A stretch of 64,000 nt of DNA from Limosilactobacillus reuteri (GCF_020784725.1 NZ_JAJGTZ010000026.1:78305-142304); one strand, 5' to 3'. Positions 21,727-29,834 are shown, counted from the stretch's first letter. The notes: a model not told the origin generated them from the sequence alone. Program-made: numbers and translations.

Positions 21727-23448
21727 GTGAAAATTAATGAATTATCTATTTCTAATTTTCGAGGAATTTCTAAAACAAGAAAATTAATCTTTACTAAAAA
21801 TTCTAAACCTAGATCAATTTTGATATATGGAGATAATGGTACCGGGAAGTCAAGCTTTTTAGATGCAATAGAATTTATTGCTCAAGGAACTATACAAAAT
21901 AGAAGAACAACGAGTTCCGGAGACTGGATATACAGTTCAAATTCAAAAGTTAATTATCAATCTGCAACTAAAGTATGGTGTAAATTTGATAATGGATTAT
22001 GTGTTGAAAAGGACTATGTATTTGATGATAATAAATTAAACATAGTCACTTTCAAAAATGAAGAAGAATTCAATAAAAATATTTCTATCCCAAGCTTTTG
22101 TCATGCCCCATTAGTATTAAGAAGAAGAGATATTATAAAGTTTTGGGATTTAGATTCCATTGAAAGAATGAAAATTTTTATACCATTTGCAAGTCCTAAA
22201 AACGATGTTGGCTTTATCCCAATTACGGAGCAAGAAAAAATAGATAGAATTAATAAGAAGCGTTTGAAATTTAAAGAAAAGCGAAATGATCTTTTGCAAA
22301 AAATATGCAAAGAATATAATTGGGATTATGAAGAAGAACAATTAAAAGACAAAAATAGATTATTTTTGAAAATTAAGAAGAGGGAACATGTAAGAAAACT
22401 TAATAATTTAAGAAAGACTAAGTCTAGAAAATATCGAGAATTAAGAAGATTATATCGATATTATGATGTTATATCGGGCTGTAACAAATCTATTAAACAT
22501 ATAAGAAAAAAATATAAGGCTCTTCAAGAAAAGAAAAACGGGAAATTCCATGACTTAAAGAAAATTATGGAAAAAATTTCTCCAGAAATTACAAAATGGT
22601 TTAAAAATATTTCACCATCAAGTGATTGTGTTGATAGAATTATCGTTTCTGTTGCAAAACAAACAGATATTTCTATAAATTTTGATGTTATTCTTACGAA
22701 TGGTTTAGAAGCGAATCCAGAGAAATATTTTTCAGAAGCTAATCGTGATTTATTAGCGTTATTATTATATTTTGAATTTATATATGCAAAGAGTTTTGAA
22801 GGACAGAATAAAGTGTTAATATTGGATGATGTATTTCAAAGTATAGATTCCACCATTAGGCTTAATCTTGTTCGGTATCTTTTAAAACGATTTAATGAAT
22901 GGCAATTTATATTAACAACCCATGATAAATTATGGAAAGAGCAGTTGATAAATCTGTTTAGAAATCACAATAGCACATTGGTTCAATATGAAATTAATCG
23001 CTGGAGCCTTTTAGATGGACCACAGTTGGCTATAGGTATTAATAATTATGATGAAAAATTAAAAGAAGTGATTTGTAATGGAGATGCTGTTGATATTAGT
23101 GCACGCGCAGGCTATCTATTAGAATATTTATGTGAAAATCTGAGTGTAATTATACATTCGGGTGTTCAAAGAAAAAAAGACGATAGATATACTATCGGGG
23201 ATTTATGGCCTGGAATATTAAAAATAATGAAAAGAACCCCAGCTAAAGAAACATTTGAAACATTAAATGATTTTATTATGAATCGTAATTTAATAGGCGC
23301 ACATTATAATGAATGGGCTGTAAGTGCGTCAAAAACTGAATCAATAGAATTTGGAGAGCTAGTACTTAGATCTTATTATAGTGTATTTTACAAAGATAAA
23401 GGCAACTGGATTAATGATAAAGATGAGATAACCGGAGAAGAGCTATAG
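21727..23448 (+). CDS. Solitary RecF/SMC-like AAA ATPase with C-terminal all-helical domain
   Basis: This is a 573-residue ABC-type ATPase. Walker A GDNGTGKS is at 35-42; a charged, probably coiled-coil insert spans about 170-290; a signature-like FSEANRDLLALLL is at 335-347; Walker B VLILDDV is at 363-369, with the switch His399 in TTHD. The N terminus (INELSISNFRGI) is typical of RecF/Rad50-like proteins. The last 120 residues form a separate domain with MNRNLIGAHYNEWA, containing R520-x5-H526, a spacing seen in HEPN ribonucleases. AGA and ATA codons are far more common than in the neighbours, suggesting transfer. GTG start with a weak ribosome site. A defence role is possible but unproven. 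Confidence 0.75.
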   Translation: MKINELSISNFRGISKTRKLIFTKNSKPRSILIYGDNGTGKSSFLDAIEFIAQGTIQNRRTTSSGDWIYSSNSKVNYQSATKVWCKFDNGLCVEKDYVFDDNKLNIVTFKNEEEFNKNISIPSFCHAPLVLRRRDIIKFWDLDSIERMKIFIPFASPKNDVGFIPITEQEKIDRINKKRLKFKEKRNDLLQKICKEYNWDYEEEQLKDKNRLFLKIKKREHVRKLNNLRKTKSRKYRELRRLYRYYDVISGCNKSIKHIRKKYKALQEKKNGKFHDLKKIMEKISPEITKWFKNISPSSDCVDRIIVSVAKQTDISINFDVILTNGLEANPEKYFSEANRDLLALLLYFEFIYAKSFEGQNKVLILDDVFQSIDSTIRLNLVRYLLKRFNEWQFILTTHDKLWKEQLINLFRNHNSTLVQYEINRWSLLDGPQLAIGINNYDEKLKEVICNGDAVDISARAGYLLEYLCENLSVIIHSGVQRKKDDRYTIGDLWPGILKIMKRTPAKETFETLNDFIMNRNLIGAHYNEWAVSASKTESIEFGELVLRSYYSVFYKDKGNWINDKDEITGEEL

Positions 23449-23480
23449 CAAGCTATGCTTTCAATAAGTGTAGTTAGTTC

Positions 23481-23537
23481 TTAAACATAAATTTATGTAG
23501 CATCATCTAGCGATATGTTTAAAGGTGATGCTTTTCT
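23481..23537 (+). terminator. Terminator of the ATPase gene, with alternative hairpin
   Basis: AGCATCATC (23499-23507) pairs with GGTGATGCT (23524-23532), then TTTTC. A second pairing, TTAAACATA (23481-23489) with TATGTTTAA (23514-23522), would compete with the loop. The simple reading is termination. Confidence 0.75.
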
Positions 23538-23546
23538 TTACATTTT

Positions 23547-23590
23547 TTGATAACGGTGTTATTTTAATTTTACAAATAACACCGTTATCA
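23547..23590 (+). promoter_or_regulatory. TetR operator overlapping its own promoter
   Basis: A perfect inverted repeat has 17-base arms TGATAACGGTGTTATTT (23548-23564) and AAATAACACCGTTATCA (23574-23590), separated by nine bases. A promoter fits inside it: TTGATA (23547-23552), 18 bases, TACAAA (23571-23576). The right arm ends directly at the ribosome site of the TetR gene. Binding here would block the promoter, so autoregulation of the TetR-oxidoreductase pair is the natural inference. Confidence 0.85.
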
Positions 23591-23602
23591 GGAGTGACGT
23601 AA

Positions 23603-24139
23603 ATGAATGATAAAATTGAAGAAAAAATAATAAAAGTAACAATTAACTTTATTCGTACAAATGGTTATCAAACCGTTTCACTGCGTAAAATTTCTCAAGC
23701 AGCCGGAGTTACAACAGGGGCGTTTTATAAGCGCTTCAAGAATAAGGATGTTTTATTTTATCGAACAGCGATGATTTTATCGCAGCAATTTGTTACCAAC
23801 TTATCAATTAACAGTGAATTATCAGCTTTTGACCAGATCCTCCAAATTGCGCAACAGTTTTGTGAGGAGTTTCAAAAACAACCACAAGTAATGGATTTTC
23901 TTTTCTTCAATCCAACAATTATTCAGGTTTACCAAGCGGACAAGAATGACTTTAGTTTTTTACAGGTGATTCAACGGTTGGCTCAACAAGTGAATCCAGG
24001 AATTCTGAATGATCGGCAATTTTTTGAACAGCTATGGTCTTTCATTCAGGGATATTCGCTGTTAATCAAAAATGGTGTCACCACTTATGATCCTCAAGTC
24101 GTTAAAGTAACCCTCAGTCAAATGGTAGGAGGAAAATAA
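23603..24139 (+). CDS. TetR/AcrR family transcriptional regulator
   Basis: This repressor-type regulator has 178 residues. The N-terminal helix-turn-helix is at about 21-48, with SLRKISQAAGVTTGAFYKRFKNKDVLF, the typical TetR recognition region. The C-terminal ligand domain is not recognisable at sequence level, so the inducer is unknown. The ATG follows GGAGTGA immediately after a large perfect palindrome that overlaps the promoter. Its stop overlaps the next gene by one base (TAATG), so the regulator and the oxidoreductase are coupled. Confidence 0.93.
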   Translation: MNDKIEEKIIKVTINFIRTNGYQTVSLRKISQAAGVTTGAFYKRFKNKDVLFYRTAMILSQQFVTNLSINSELSAFDQILQIAQQFCEEFQKQPQVMDFLFFNPTIIQVYQADKNDFSFLQVIQRLAQQVNPGILNDRQFFEQLWSFIQGYSLLIKNGVTTYDPQVVKVTLSQMVGGK

Positions 24140-24723
24140 TGGATACATTAATCATTTATTGTCATCCTTATCCGCAAAGTTTTAACCACGCAGTATTAGA
24201 AAGAGTGCAAAGTAATTTGAATAGCCAAGGCATTAATTATCAATTAATTGACCTTTATGCGGAACATTTTGATCCTACTTATTCTGCGGAAGAACTTTCA
24301 TTGTATCATCAAGGAGGGACAGTTGATCCCTTGGTGCGCAAATATTTAGAACTCTTAAAATCATGTCGGACAGTGATTTTTATAACTCCTTGCTGGTGGA
24401 ATAGTATTCCCGGAAAGTTAAAGGGGTTTATTGATAAGGTGATGAAAGAGGGCCCCGATCTCTCCCATACGGTAACCAGGACCGGAATTAAAGGGCTATT
24501 GACGAACGTCCAGCATTGCTATGTATTAACTACTTCAACTTCGCCAACTTGGTACTTGCGGTTTTTCTGTGGGAATGCTATTCAGCGAGTATTTGTTAAT
24601 ACAACCTTGAAACAACTTGGCTTTGAGCATCGGAAGTGGCTTAACTTTGGCGGGATTTCCTGGTCATCCCCGCAACGCCGCCAACGTTATTTGCAAAAAA
24701 TCGCCCAATATCGGTTTAAGTAA
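24139..24723 (+). CDS. NAD(P)H-dependent flavodoxin-fold oxidoreductase (quinone reductase type)
   Basis: This 194-residue flavoprotein belongs to the NQO1/MdaB-like family that reduces quinones and related compounds by two electrons. It opens with LIIYCHPYPQSFNHAVLE, the family FMN/FAD phosphate site, and has PCWWNSIPGKLKGFIDKV in the middle and a TTSTSPTWYLRFFCGNAI block. It is coupled to the TetR gene by a one-base overlap. The pairing suggests that a toxic electrophile or quinone induces both genes. No terminator of note follows. Confidence 0.87.
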   Translation: MDTLIIYCHPYPQSFNHAVLERVQSNLNSQGINYQLIDLYAEHFDPTYSAEELSLYHQGGTVDPLVRKYLELLKSCRTVIFITPCWWNSIPGKLKGFIDKVMKEGPDLSHTVTRTGIKGLLTNVQHCYVLTTSTSPTWYLRFFCGNAIQRVFVNTTLKQLGFEHRKWLNFGGISWSSPQRRQRYLQKIAQYRFK

Positions 24724-24894
24724 AATGATTAATACTATCAAAAATTGCTAAAACTGTGGATTAATGTTCAGGGATCATAACTTGCTTGGACATTCTTACA
24801 ACTGTAAACTATAGGTGATATTCCCTTCGCTTTCTTTTATAGAGCGCGAATAAAATTCATTTCTCACACATTCAAAAATAAAGGAGCAATCATC

Positions 24895-26511
24895 ATGGCA
24901 CAGTTATTTTATAGTCCTGACCTGGCTGATCGACTACCTCATAATAATACTGGTAAGATTAGCCAAAAACCTTTACGACGGTGGCAGCTTAGTCCGGTAA
25001 AGATTGATAATAAAACATACTACTTATATGTAGAAGAGGAAACTGGTTTGCCAGTCTTTACTGACAAATTAGGCGAGGGTAAGTTTAGTCAAGTTGCCAT
25101 TAACTTTCTAAATGAAATGCCTTTTTTGGTTGATCCGCAACGTACTTGGTTAATGCAGAATATTTTTTCATTTAATTTATACCGGCCAATCCCATCTGCT
25201 GAAAACGAAAAACTTAAAAATTATTTGCAGATAATTGCTAGCCACCAAGCGGAATTTAAAGAAAGCCTTAACGATAATGATTTTTCATCAACTGAGGATT
25301 TCAATGATCTTGTCTACTTGTTATTAGCTTTATCTGGAAACGATCAGGAAGTTCTAATGCAATTTTGCCAATTGGTTAATGAAGAACATCCGGTAAAGGT
25401 GAAATCTCCACGACCGGGATCCAAATATTGTACGATCAAGCCACAATTTAAAGATCCCCGTATTTGGGCGGATGACGAAGGGAAAGCCTCAGCAGATAAT
25501 CCAGCAACAGTTCAAGCGATTAGCCAAAACAACCAGCAAATGATTGACCAGTTTATCGCCAGTGCTGATGGTCAGTTAATGGGAGATGATAAGACTGCTC
25601 GTCGTATCTTAGACCAATTTTTGAACCACTTCATGTTAAAAAATAAAATTTGCACGGTCACTACTAACCTAACTGCGCCAAGCATCTTTTTCGCTGGAAC
25701 GTTAGATCAAATTGATGAGGATCTTCTTTCTGCTACGTTATCCAATTTTTATGTTTTTCTAAGTCACACAGGGATCGTGAGCCAATCAGCTGCTAGGGAT
25801 GTTGCAGACTATCTAGATACAAGCTACGATATTATCTATGGAGAACCGGAATTAGCTACACCAGAAGATGACTATCAAGATTCCCTTATTCAGCAGTTGC
25901 TTGACGAACTAGCTCCAGCACAAGCAGATATATCGGCGAATGTTAGCAACCGTCAATTGATTAATCCGCAAAACTATGACCAAGCGTATGTAATTACTGC
26001 TAAATTAGCTGATTTTAAACCGCTAGCAAGTCGTACGTTCGTGATTAAGGGTAGTAGTACAATTGAGGAACTCGTTGAAACAGTGATTTTGATGTTTCAT
26101 GGTAACTTGGGACACTTGTATGATGCAATTAATGATCAGACTCAGGAATTTTATACTCAGTCAGAGGATTTTGTGCCAGGCGGAATAACAAAAGTTAAGC
26201 TTGATCTAGCAACGGTCTCATTATTAAATGAAAAAGATAAATTAACTATTCATTATGACTATGGGGACGGCTGGGAGTTTAAACTTCATGTCCAAAAAAT
26301 TCAACCAGTTACTAATGAGGAGCTACCACATGTTCAAAAAGCCCGTGGTTACGGTATTATTGAAGATATTGGTGGTGTCGGTGGTTTAGAGCAGTATTAT
26401 GATGATTACCAAAAAGGGCAAGTTGATCCGGACTTTTTAGACTGGTTAGGTGGAGAAGCAATTGACCTTAATGCTGTGGACATCAACGAATTAAACCAGC
26501 TACTTAAATGA
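24895..26511 (+). CDS. pRiA4b ORF-3 family protein (IS1096 TnpR-like domain)
   Basis: This large protein (538 residues) carries at its C terminus (about 355-520) the domain of plasmid pRiA4b ORF-3. Markers are ITAKLADFKPLASRTFVI at its start, LHYDY-type IHYDYGDGWEFKLHV, and EDIGGVGGLEQYYDDY near the end. The N-terminal two thirds are not recognised; they include two short charged regions and no membrane segment. The domain is found in mobile-element passengers and as stand-alone proteins, and its biochemical activity is unknown. AAAGGAG precedes the ATG. It stands alone in an accessory patch. Confidence 0.75.
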   Translation: MAQLFYSPDLADRLPHNNTGKISQKPLRRWQLSPVKIDNKTYYLYVEEETGLPVFTDKLGEGKFSQVAINFLNEMPFLVDPQRTWLMQNIFSFNLYRPIPSAENEKLKNYLQIIASHQAEFKESLNDNDFSSTEDFNDLVYLLLALSGNDQEVLMQFCQLVNEEHPVKVKSPRPGSKYCTIKPQFKDPRIWADDEGKASADNPATVQAISQNNQQMIDQFIASADGQLMGDDKTARRILDQFLNHFMLKNKICTVTTNLTAPSIFFAGTLDQIDEDLLSATLSNFYVFLSHTGIVSQSAARDVADYLDTSYDIIYGEPELATPEDDYQDSLIQQLLDELAPAQADISANVSNRQLINPQNYDQAYVITAKLADFKPLASRTFVIKGSSTIEELVETVILMFHGNLGHLYDAINDQTQEFYTQSEDFVPGGITKVKLDLATVSLLNEKDKLTIHYDYGDGWEFKLHVQKIQPVTNEELPHVQKARGYGIIEDIGGVGGLEQYYDDYQKGQVDPDFLDWLGGEAIDLNAVDINELNQLLK

Positions 26512-26801
26512 TTCGTCTCACTATTTTTGTAAGGTAGCGGATATACGGAAATCTTTGTCAGCCCTCAATGAGATAATAATGGCGATCATTGCATTGAAAA
26601 CTCAACCTTAAATAGTTAAATTAACCACTTCACCATCTTTGAACGTGAATTTTATGTAACGTTGAAAGATGGTGATTCTTTCTATTTTGAACTAACTAGT
26701 CGAGTATTCTATGTTCTATTTCGATAGTCAAGTAGGCGTTTGTAGGGTAATCGTGTATTTAACGTTTTATATAAAAGAAACGTGTTAAGGGAGGCAGCAA
26801 A
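26512..26801. other. Intergenic gap with gene remnant
   Basis: Apart from the short minus-strand remnant at 26614-26688 nothing coding was found. The start of the next gene has GGGAGG before it. Confidence 0.4.
26614..26688 (-). pseudogene. C-terminal gene remnant, copy 1
   Basis: Read on the minus strand, a short frame ends FQRYIKFTFKDGEVVNLTI then stop, preceded within about ten codons by an in-frame stop. A related piece at 27372-27437 (copy 2) reads FNRYLQFTFRDEEVIKVKM then stop. The DNA word GAACGTGAATT is shared and the protein pattern F-x-R-Y-x-x-F-T-F-x-D-x-E-V is kept. These look like two decayed copies of the 3' end of one gene family that I do not recognise. Confidence 0.45.
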
Positions 26802-27275
26802 ATGACAGATCGACAAGCAAATGTGAAACTAAGAAGTTATCAAACATCTGATTGTATGGACATTCTTGCTTTGTTTTATCAAACAGTTCACCGAATCAAT
26901 AAGGCAGATTATAAGGAACAGCAGTTAAATGTCTGGGCAACTGGCAATGAAGATCCGATTAAATGGGATCGTTCACTGAGTTCTCATTATGCAATTGTGG
27001 CTATTGTTAATGATCAAATTGTGGGATTTGGTGATATTGATCAAACAGGATATTTGGATAGGCTATTTGTGCATTCCGATTTTCAACGCCAAGGAATTGC
27101 CACCGCTATTTGTAATGCTTTGGAGGAAAAAAGTAGTGCAGGTTTGATTACCACGTATGCATCATTAACGGCTGTTCCATTTTTTACTCACCGAGGATAT
27201 GCAATCAAACAAAAGAATTTAGTTGTCAGAAGTGGGGTCAAACTTACTAATTTTTTGATGTGTAAAATACTATAA
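26802..27275 (+). CDS. GNAT family N-acetyltransferase
   Basis: This 157-residue acetyltransferase has the acetyl-CoA pyrophosphate loop in RLFVHSDFQRQGIATAIC (about 86-103), which matches the V-x-x-x-x-x-x-x-G-I/G-x-A motif, and a terminal block FFTHRGYAIKQKNL typical of GNAT proteins. The substrate cannot be inferred. A GGGAGG site precedes the ATG, and the gene stands alone among decayed genes. Confidence 0.87.
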   Translation: MTDRQANVKLRSYQTSDCMDILALFYQTVHRINKADYKEQQLNVWATGNEDPIKWDRSLSSHYAIVAIVNDQIVGFGDIDQTGYLDRLFVHSDFQRQGIATAICNALEEKSSAGLITTYASLTAVPFFTHRGYAIKQKNLVVRSGVKLTNFLMCKIL

Positions 27276-27371
27276 TCAATAGTGTAATTGCTTGCCATAT
27301 TCTTAATCAAGCTAGTCTAAACAAAAACAGCACTCATTTAAATTATCTGAGAGCTATAATTACGAAATTAT

Positions 27372-27437
27372 ATCTACATTTTAACTTTAATTACTTCCTC
27401 ATCTCTGAACGTGAATTGTAGGTAGCGATTAAAGCTA
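27372..27437 (-). pseudogene. C-terminal gene remnant, copy 2
   Basis: The minus strand reads EIISFNRYLQFTFRDEEVI and then stops after four more residues; an upstream TGA is in the same frame. It parallels copy 1 at 26614-26688. With copy 1 it flanks the GNAT gene in the same orientation. Confidence 0.45.
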
Positions 27438-27491
27438 ATAATTTCTCAGAGTATTTACAAAACCACCATATGTGTTAGGCAATTTCACTAC

Positions 27492-27690
27492 TTATTGCTC
27501 AATTTGAGTCAGGAGAGCAGTTTTGCCAGATCCGCGTAAACCCGTAATGAAAATTACTCGATTAGGATCATCATATGCAATTGCTTGGGCAACTGAAATA
27601 GGACTTTCAAAATCACTTTGATAGTTGGGAAGGATAATTTGAGGGGGGTACCGAAGCTTGGGTCAAATGGATTCTTTAGCTGATTGATCC
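27492..27690 (-). pseudogene. N-terminal fragment of an AAA ATPase
   Basis: The minus strand encodes about 65 residues that begin near KNPFDPSFGTPPQIIL and run to VIFITGLRGSGKTALLTQIEQ, followed by TAA (complement of 27492-27494). GLRGSGKT is a Walker A motif, and the NPF-PSFG-PP opening is typical of the N terminus of AAA ATPases found next to toxin or mobile genes. No ATG precedes it in frame (a TAA lies just upstream), and the rest of the ATPase is gone. It is therefore a truncated relic. Confidence 0.7.
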
Positions 27691-27791
27691 CTTATTTTTA
27701 CATTTTGATTTTATTATACATTTTGAAGTAATTTTTTGCTCCTAAATTGATCTTTCTGGATATAATTAAAGTAAAAGCGAGGTAAGGAGAA

Positions 27792-28115
27792 ATGAATAAT
27801 ATCTCTAAAAGCGATTGGCAATTATTTAACAAGTTGCTCCCAAAATGGCAAGAAAGATATATAAATCGCCTTAATCAGGAATACAAGAAAATATTAGATA
27901 GTGATGATTCGCCATCAAATAAATTTTGGAAGCTGGAAAAACGAATAAAAGCGGATCGAAAATCGCCGGGGGTTATGGTTGAAGTATCGAAGAGATCCGT
28001 GTTTCAAACTTTACTGCAGTTAATATTAGAGAAAGTAATTACAGATGAAGATTTAAATGGCTTCAGCGAAGAATTAAGAGATGGGATTGATGACGTTGTT
28101 AAGCGACTAGGTTAA
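27792..28115 (+). CDS. Small uncharacterised protein
   Basis: This soluble, highly charged protein has 107 residues and no signal or membrane segment. It reads as mostly helical, with SDWQLFNKLLPKWQERYI at the N terminus, a FWKLEKRIKADRKSPGV middle and a final FSEELRDGIDDVVKRL helix. I recall similar short proteins with the FWxLEKRIKxDxxxPGV pattern in lactobacilli and other Firmicutes, but none with a known function. The ATG follows GTAAGGAG, so it is probably translated. It lies in a patch of decayed genes. Confidence 0.7.
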   Translation: MNNISKSDWQLFNKLLPKWQERYINRLNQEYKKILDSDDSPSNKFWKLEKRIKADRKSPGVMVEVSKRSVFQTLLQLILEKVITDEDLNGFSEELRDGIDDVVKRLG

Positions 28116-28442
28116 TCTAAAATTTCGAGAATCTTGATGGGTAATAACAGTAAATAGCTAAAATGGAGCTTACTTACCTAGAAATAGGTAAAGAACAGAG
28201 ACTGATCTCCCCGCAATGGAATAAATTTTGATAAAAAGCCAAGTAATTACTAAATTCTTTAGAGAAGGTGGTTGTTGCTTGGCTTTTAATATTATGAATA
28301 TCCTATAACTAATCTTCTTAAAATTAATTAACCGCATTAATTTTTTGTAAATGCAGTATCTTGTTCACATATGAATTCTATATAATAAAAGCAGAAAATA
28401 ATTGATACAAAATAGAAAGTCCAGATATAAGGGAGGTTAGTT
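28116..28442. other. Gap between small gene and decayed membrane gene
   Basis: No gene was recognised. It holds one clear hairpin (28233-28287) and a small palindrome TTACCTAGAAATAGGTAA (about 28170-28187). TATAAT at 28381-28386 may belong to the promoter of the following decayed gene. Confidence 0.45.
28233..28287 (+). terminator. Probable terminator
   Basis: AAAAAGCCAAG (28233-28243) pairs with CTTGGCTTTT (28278-28287) around a 34-base loop and ends in T, consistent with termination of the 107-residue gene. The reverse strand would also end in T. Confidence 0.65.
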
Positions 28443-28769
28443 ATGAACAGGAAACAACATTAGAAACCATTTTACTGCCGCCCATGGCTATAAATAGTAG
28501 TTGCCCTATTACTAGTTGGTGGTGGATGGTTTATTAGTAACCATAATCAGGCACAGAAAACTCACGAGGATTCAGTCGCTAAAGCAACCAAAGAATTAGA
28601 TAAGAAGAAAAAGTCGACAAAAGAATCTAAGGACAAAGGGAAAGATAGTTCTACAATGTATTGTTACTTGCCAGGGCAATATCCAGATCCTGGAATTGTT
28701 CCTGAAAATCTGGTTTATTTCGATTCATTAGTTGATGCCCAAGCAGCTGGATATCGGACACATCAATAA
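28443..28769 (+). pseudogene. Membrane-anchored protein with two in-frame stops and an Ada-like C terminus
   Basis: A frame opened by ATG 28443, with GGGAGG upstream, runs to TAA 28767-28769 without a shift but is broken by TAG at codon 7 and TAA at codon 17. The rest reads as a hydrophobic anchor (IVVALLLVGGGWF), a Lys/Asp-rich linker, and a C terminus LVYFDSLVDAQAAGYRTHQ that resembles the Cys-less edge of an Ada-type metal-binding domain. The frame and ribosome site are kept, so decay looks recent. The anchored Ada-like family is common in lactobacilli and its role is unknown. Confidence 0.7.
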
Positions 28770-28773
28770 AACA

Positions 28774-28814
28774 AGAGTGCTATACAAAAAGTTAATTTGT
28801 ACACACTCTTTTTA
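28774..28814. terminator. Shared bidirectional terminator
   Basis: AGAGTG...ATACAAA pairs with TTTGTA...CACTCT around a short loop, with T-runs on the plus strand. On the minus strand it lies just after the Rpn gene stop, where the run of T is weaker. Confidence 0.7.
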
Positions 28815-29669
28815 TTATCCGAGAAACTTATCATATTCATCATCAGTTAAATTATATTTTTCAATGACCTTTTGTTTAACGATCGCTGGTTTAATATTGA
28901 GTTCATAAAGAGAGTCAATTAGCTTTTTTATGTCTTCCCTTTTTGCTTTTGCCATCCCTTCTTCTCGTGCTTCCCTTTTAGCGTCCATTAAATTTAATTC
29001 GTACTTCATAAAGCCATTTCTCCTTTCTGGATCTTGTTTGACTTTATCAATTTCATCTTGAATTTGAGCAATAAATCTACCCTTATTGTCGCCTTGATTA
29101 CTCATTAAAGCAAGGAAACTCTTAATTGGTTCATCACTTTTATCAAATTTTTTAGCAAGGGCATTAAAAATAACGACAGTCCGATTATCACCAAATTTCA
29201 GGTTATGGTCTCTAGTGCAAGTAAGATTAAATTCATATCGTGCCCATCCCTGCTTAAAATAATCAAAATTGCAGAACATAATAACATAAGTAGGGTAGTC
29301 TTTGAGTACTGAATAATCGTCTCCGGGTCTTAATAGCCCATGATCAACCTGTTCTTGATAGTAACGCAACCGTGCTGGTAAGTTATTTTGGTTATTAACT
29401 TGCATCTCAATGACAATGATATTATTTTTATCATCACGGACATAGACATCAAAGCGAACGCGATGGGCACCAACGATACTAATATCTTTTTGGGTGTCTA
29501 ACTGGATAATCTCTTTTGCTTTAAGGTTTGGCAGAGCCCTATTAATTAACTCTAAGCATATTTCTTTATTTTGCATTACTAGTCCAAACATTGGATCACT
29601 AGTAATTGTCATCTTTTGCCACTTGTCATAGATTAAGGCAATTTGTTCTTCGCGTGATAGATTATTCAT
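28815..29669 (-). CDS. Rpn family PD-(D/E)XK nuclease / putative transposase
   Basis: This 284-residue protein belongs to the recombination-promoting nuclease (Rpn, formerly transposase_31) family. The nuclease core is visible: Asp74 in RVRFDVYVRD, and Glu88-x-Gln90 in VIEMQV, the D ... E-x-Q/K pattern. QEQVDHGLLRPGDDYSVLKDYPTYVIMF is typical of the family. The C-terminal 60 residues are a Lys/Glu-rich helix with KAKREDIKKLIDSLYEL. In E. coli, RpnA increases RecA-independent recombination; the role in lactobacilli is unknown. A GGAG site precedes the ATG. It faces the decayed gene and is probably monocistronic. Confidence 0.87.
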   Translation of the reverse strand: MNNLSREEQIALIYDKWQKMTITSDPMFGLVMQNKEICLELINRALPNLKAKEIIQLDTQKDISIVGAHRVRFDVYVRDDKNNIIVIEMQVNNQNNLPARLRYYQEQVDHGLLRPGDDYSVLKDYPTYVIMFCNFDYFKQGWARYEFNLTCTRDHNLKFGDNRTVVIFNALAKKFDKSDEPIKSFLALMSNQGDNKGRFIAQIQDEIDKVKQDPERRNGFMKYELNLMDAKREAREEGMAKAKREDIKKLIDSLYELNIKPAIVKQKVIEKYNLTDDEYDKFLG

Positions 29670-29834
29670 GAATTTACTCCTTAAGAATTTTTGCTTCTAA
29701 AAGAATATATACGTAAATAATCTATTTTTGCACCAAAAAATTTAGCCTTCCTTACTTTGAATCTCCGCTTAGAACAAAGAAGAATTAGTATTAATAGATT
29801 TTTGGTTAATATTTTTTACTACAAAGCAAACTTT

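Larger units (their letters stand above)
27276..27791. other. Gap holding decayed genes
   Basis: No intact gene is seen in these 516 bases. The minus strand holds a short C-terminal remnant (27372-27437) and an N-terminal fragment of an AAA ATPase (27492-27690). TATAAT at 27761-27766 is a possible -10 for the small gene that follows. Confidence 0.5.

Noticed and set aside
21727..23448. Complete multi-gene defence system
   Set aside because: Only the single ATPase is present; its neighbours are an unrelated methyltransferase and a TetR pair with its own promoter and terminator.
28165..28190. Palindrome TTACCTAGAAATAGGTAA as attachment site or operator
   Set aside because: It is a short hairpin with no second copy and no neighbouring integrase or regulator.
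28815..29669. Rpn gene as part of an intact transposon
   Set aside because: No terminal inverted repeats or target duplications were seen around it; the family encodes nucleases without classic transposon ends.
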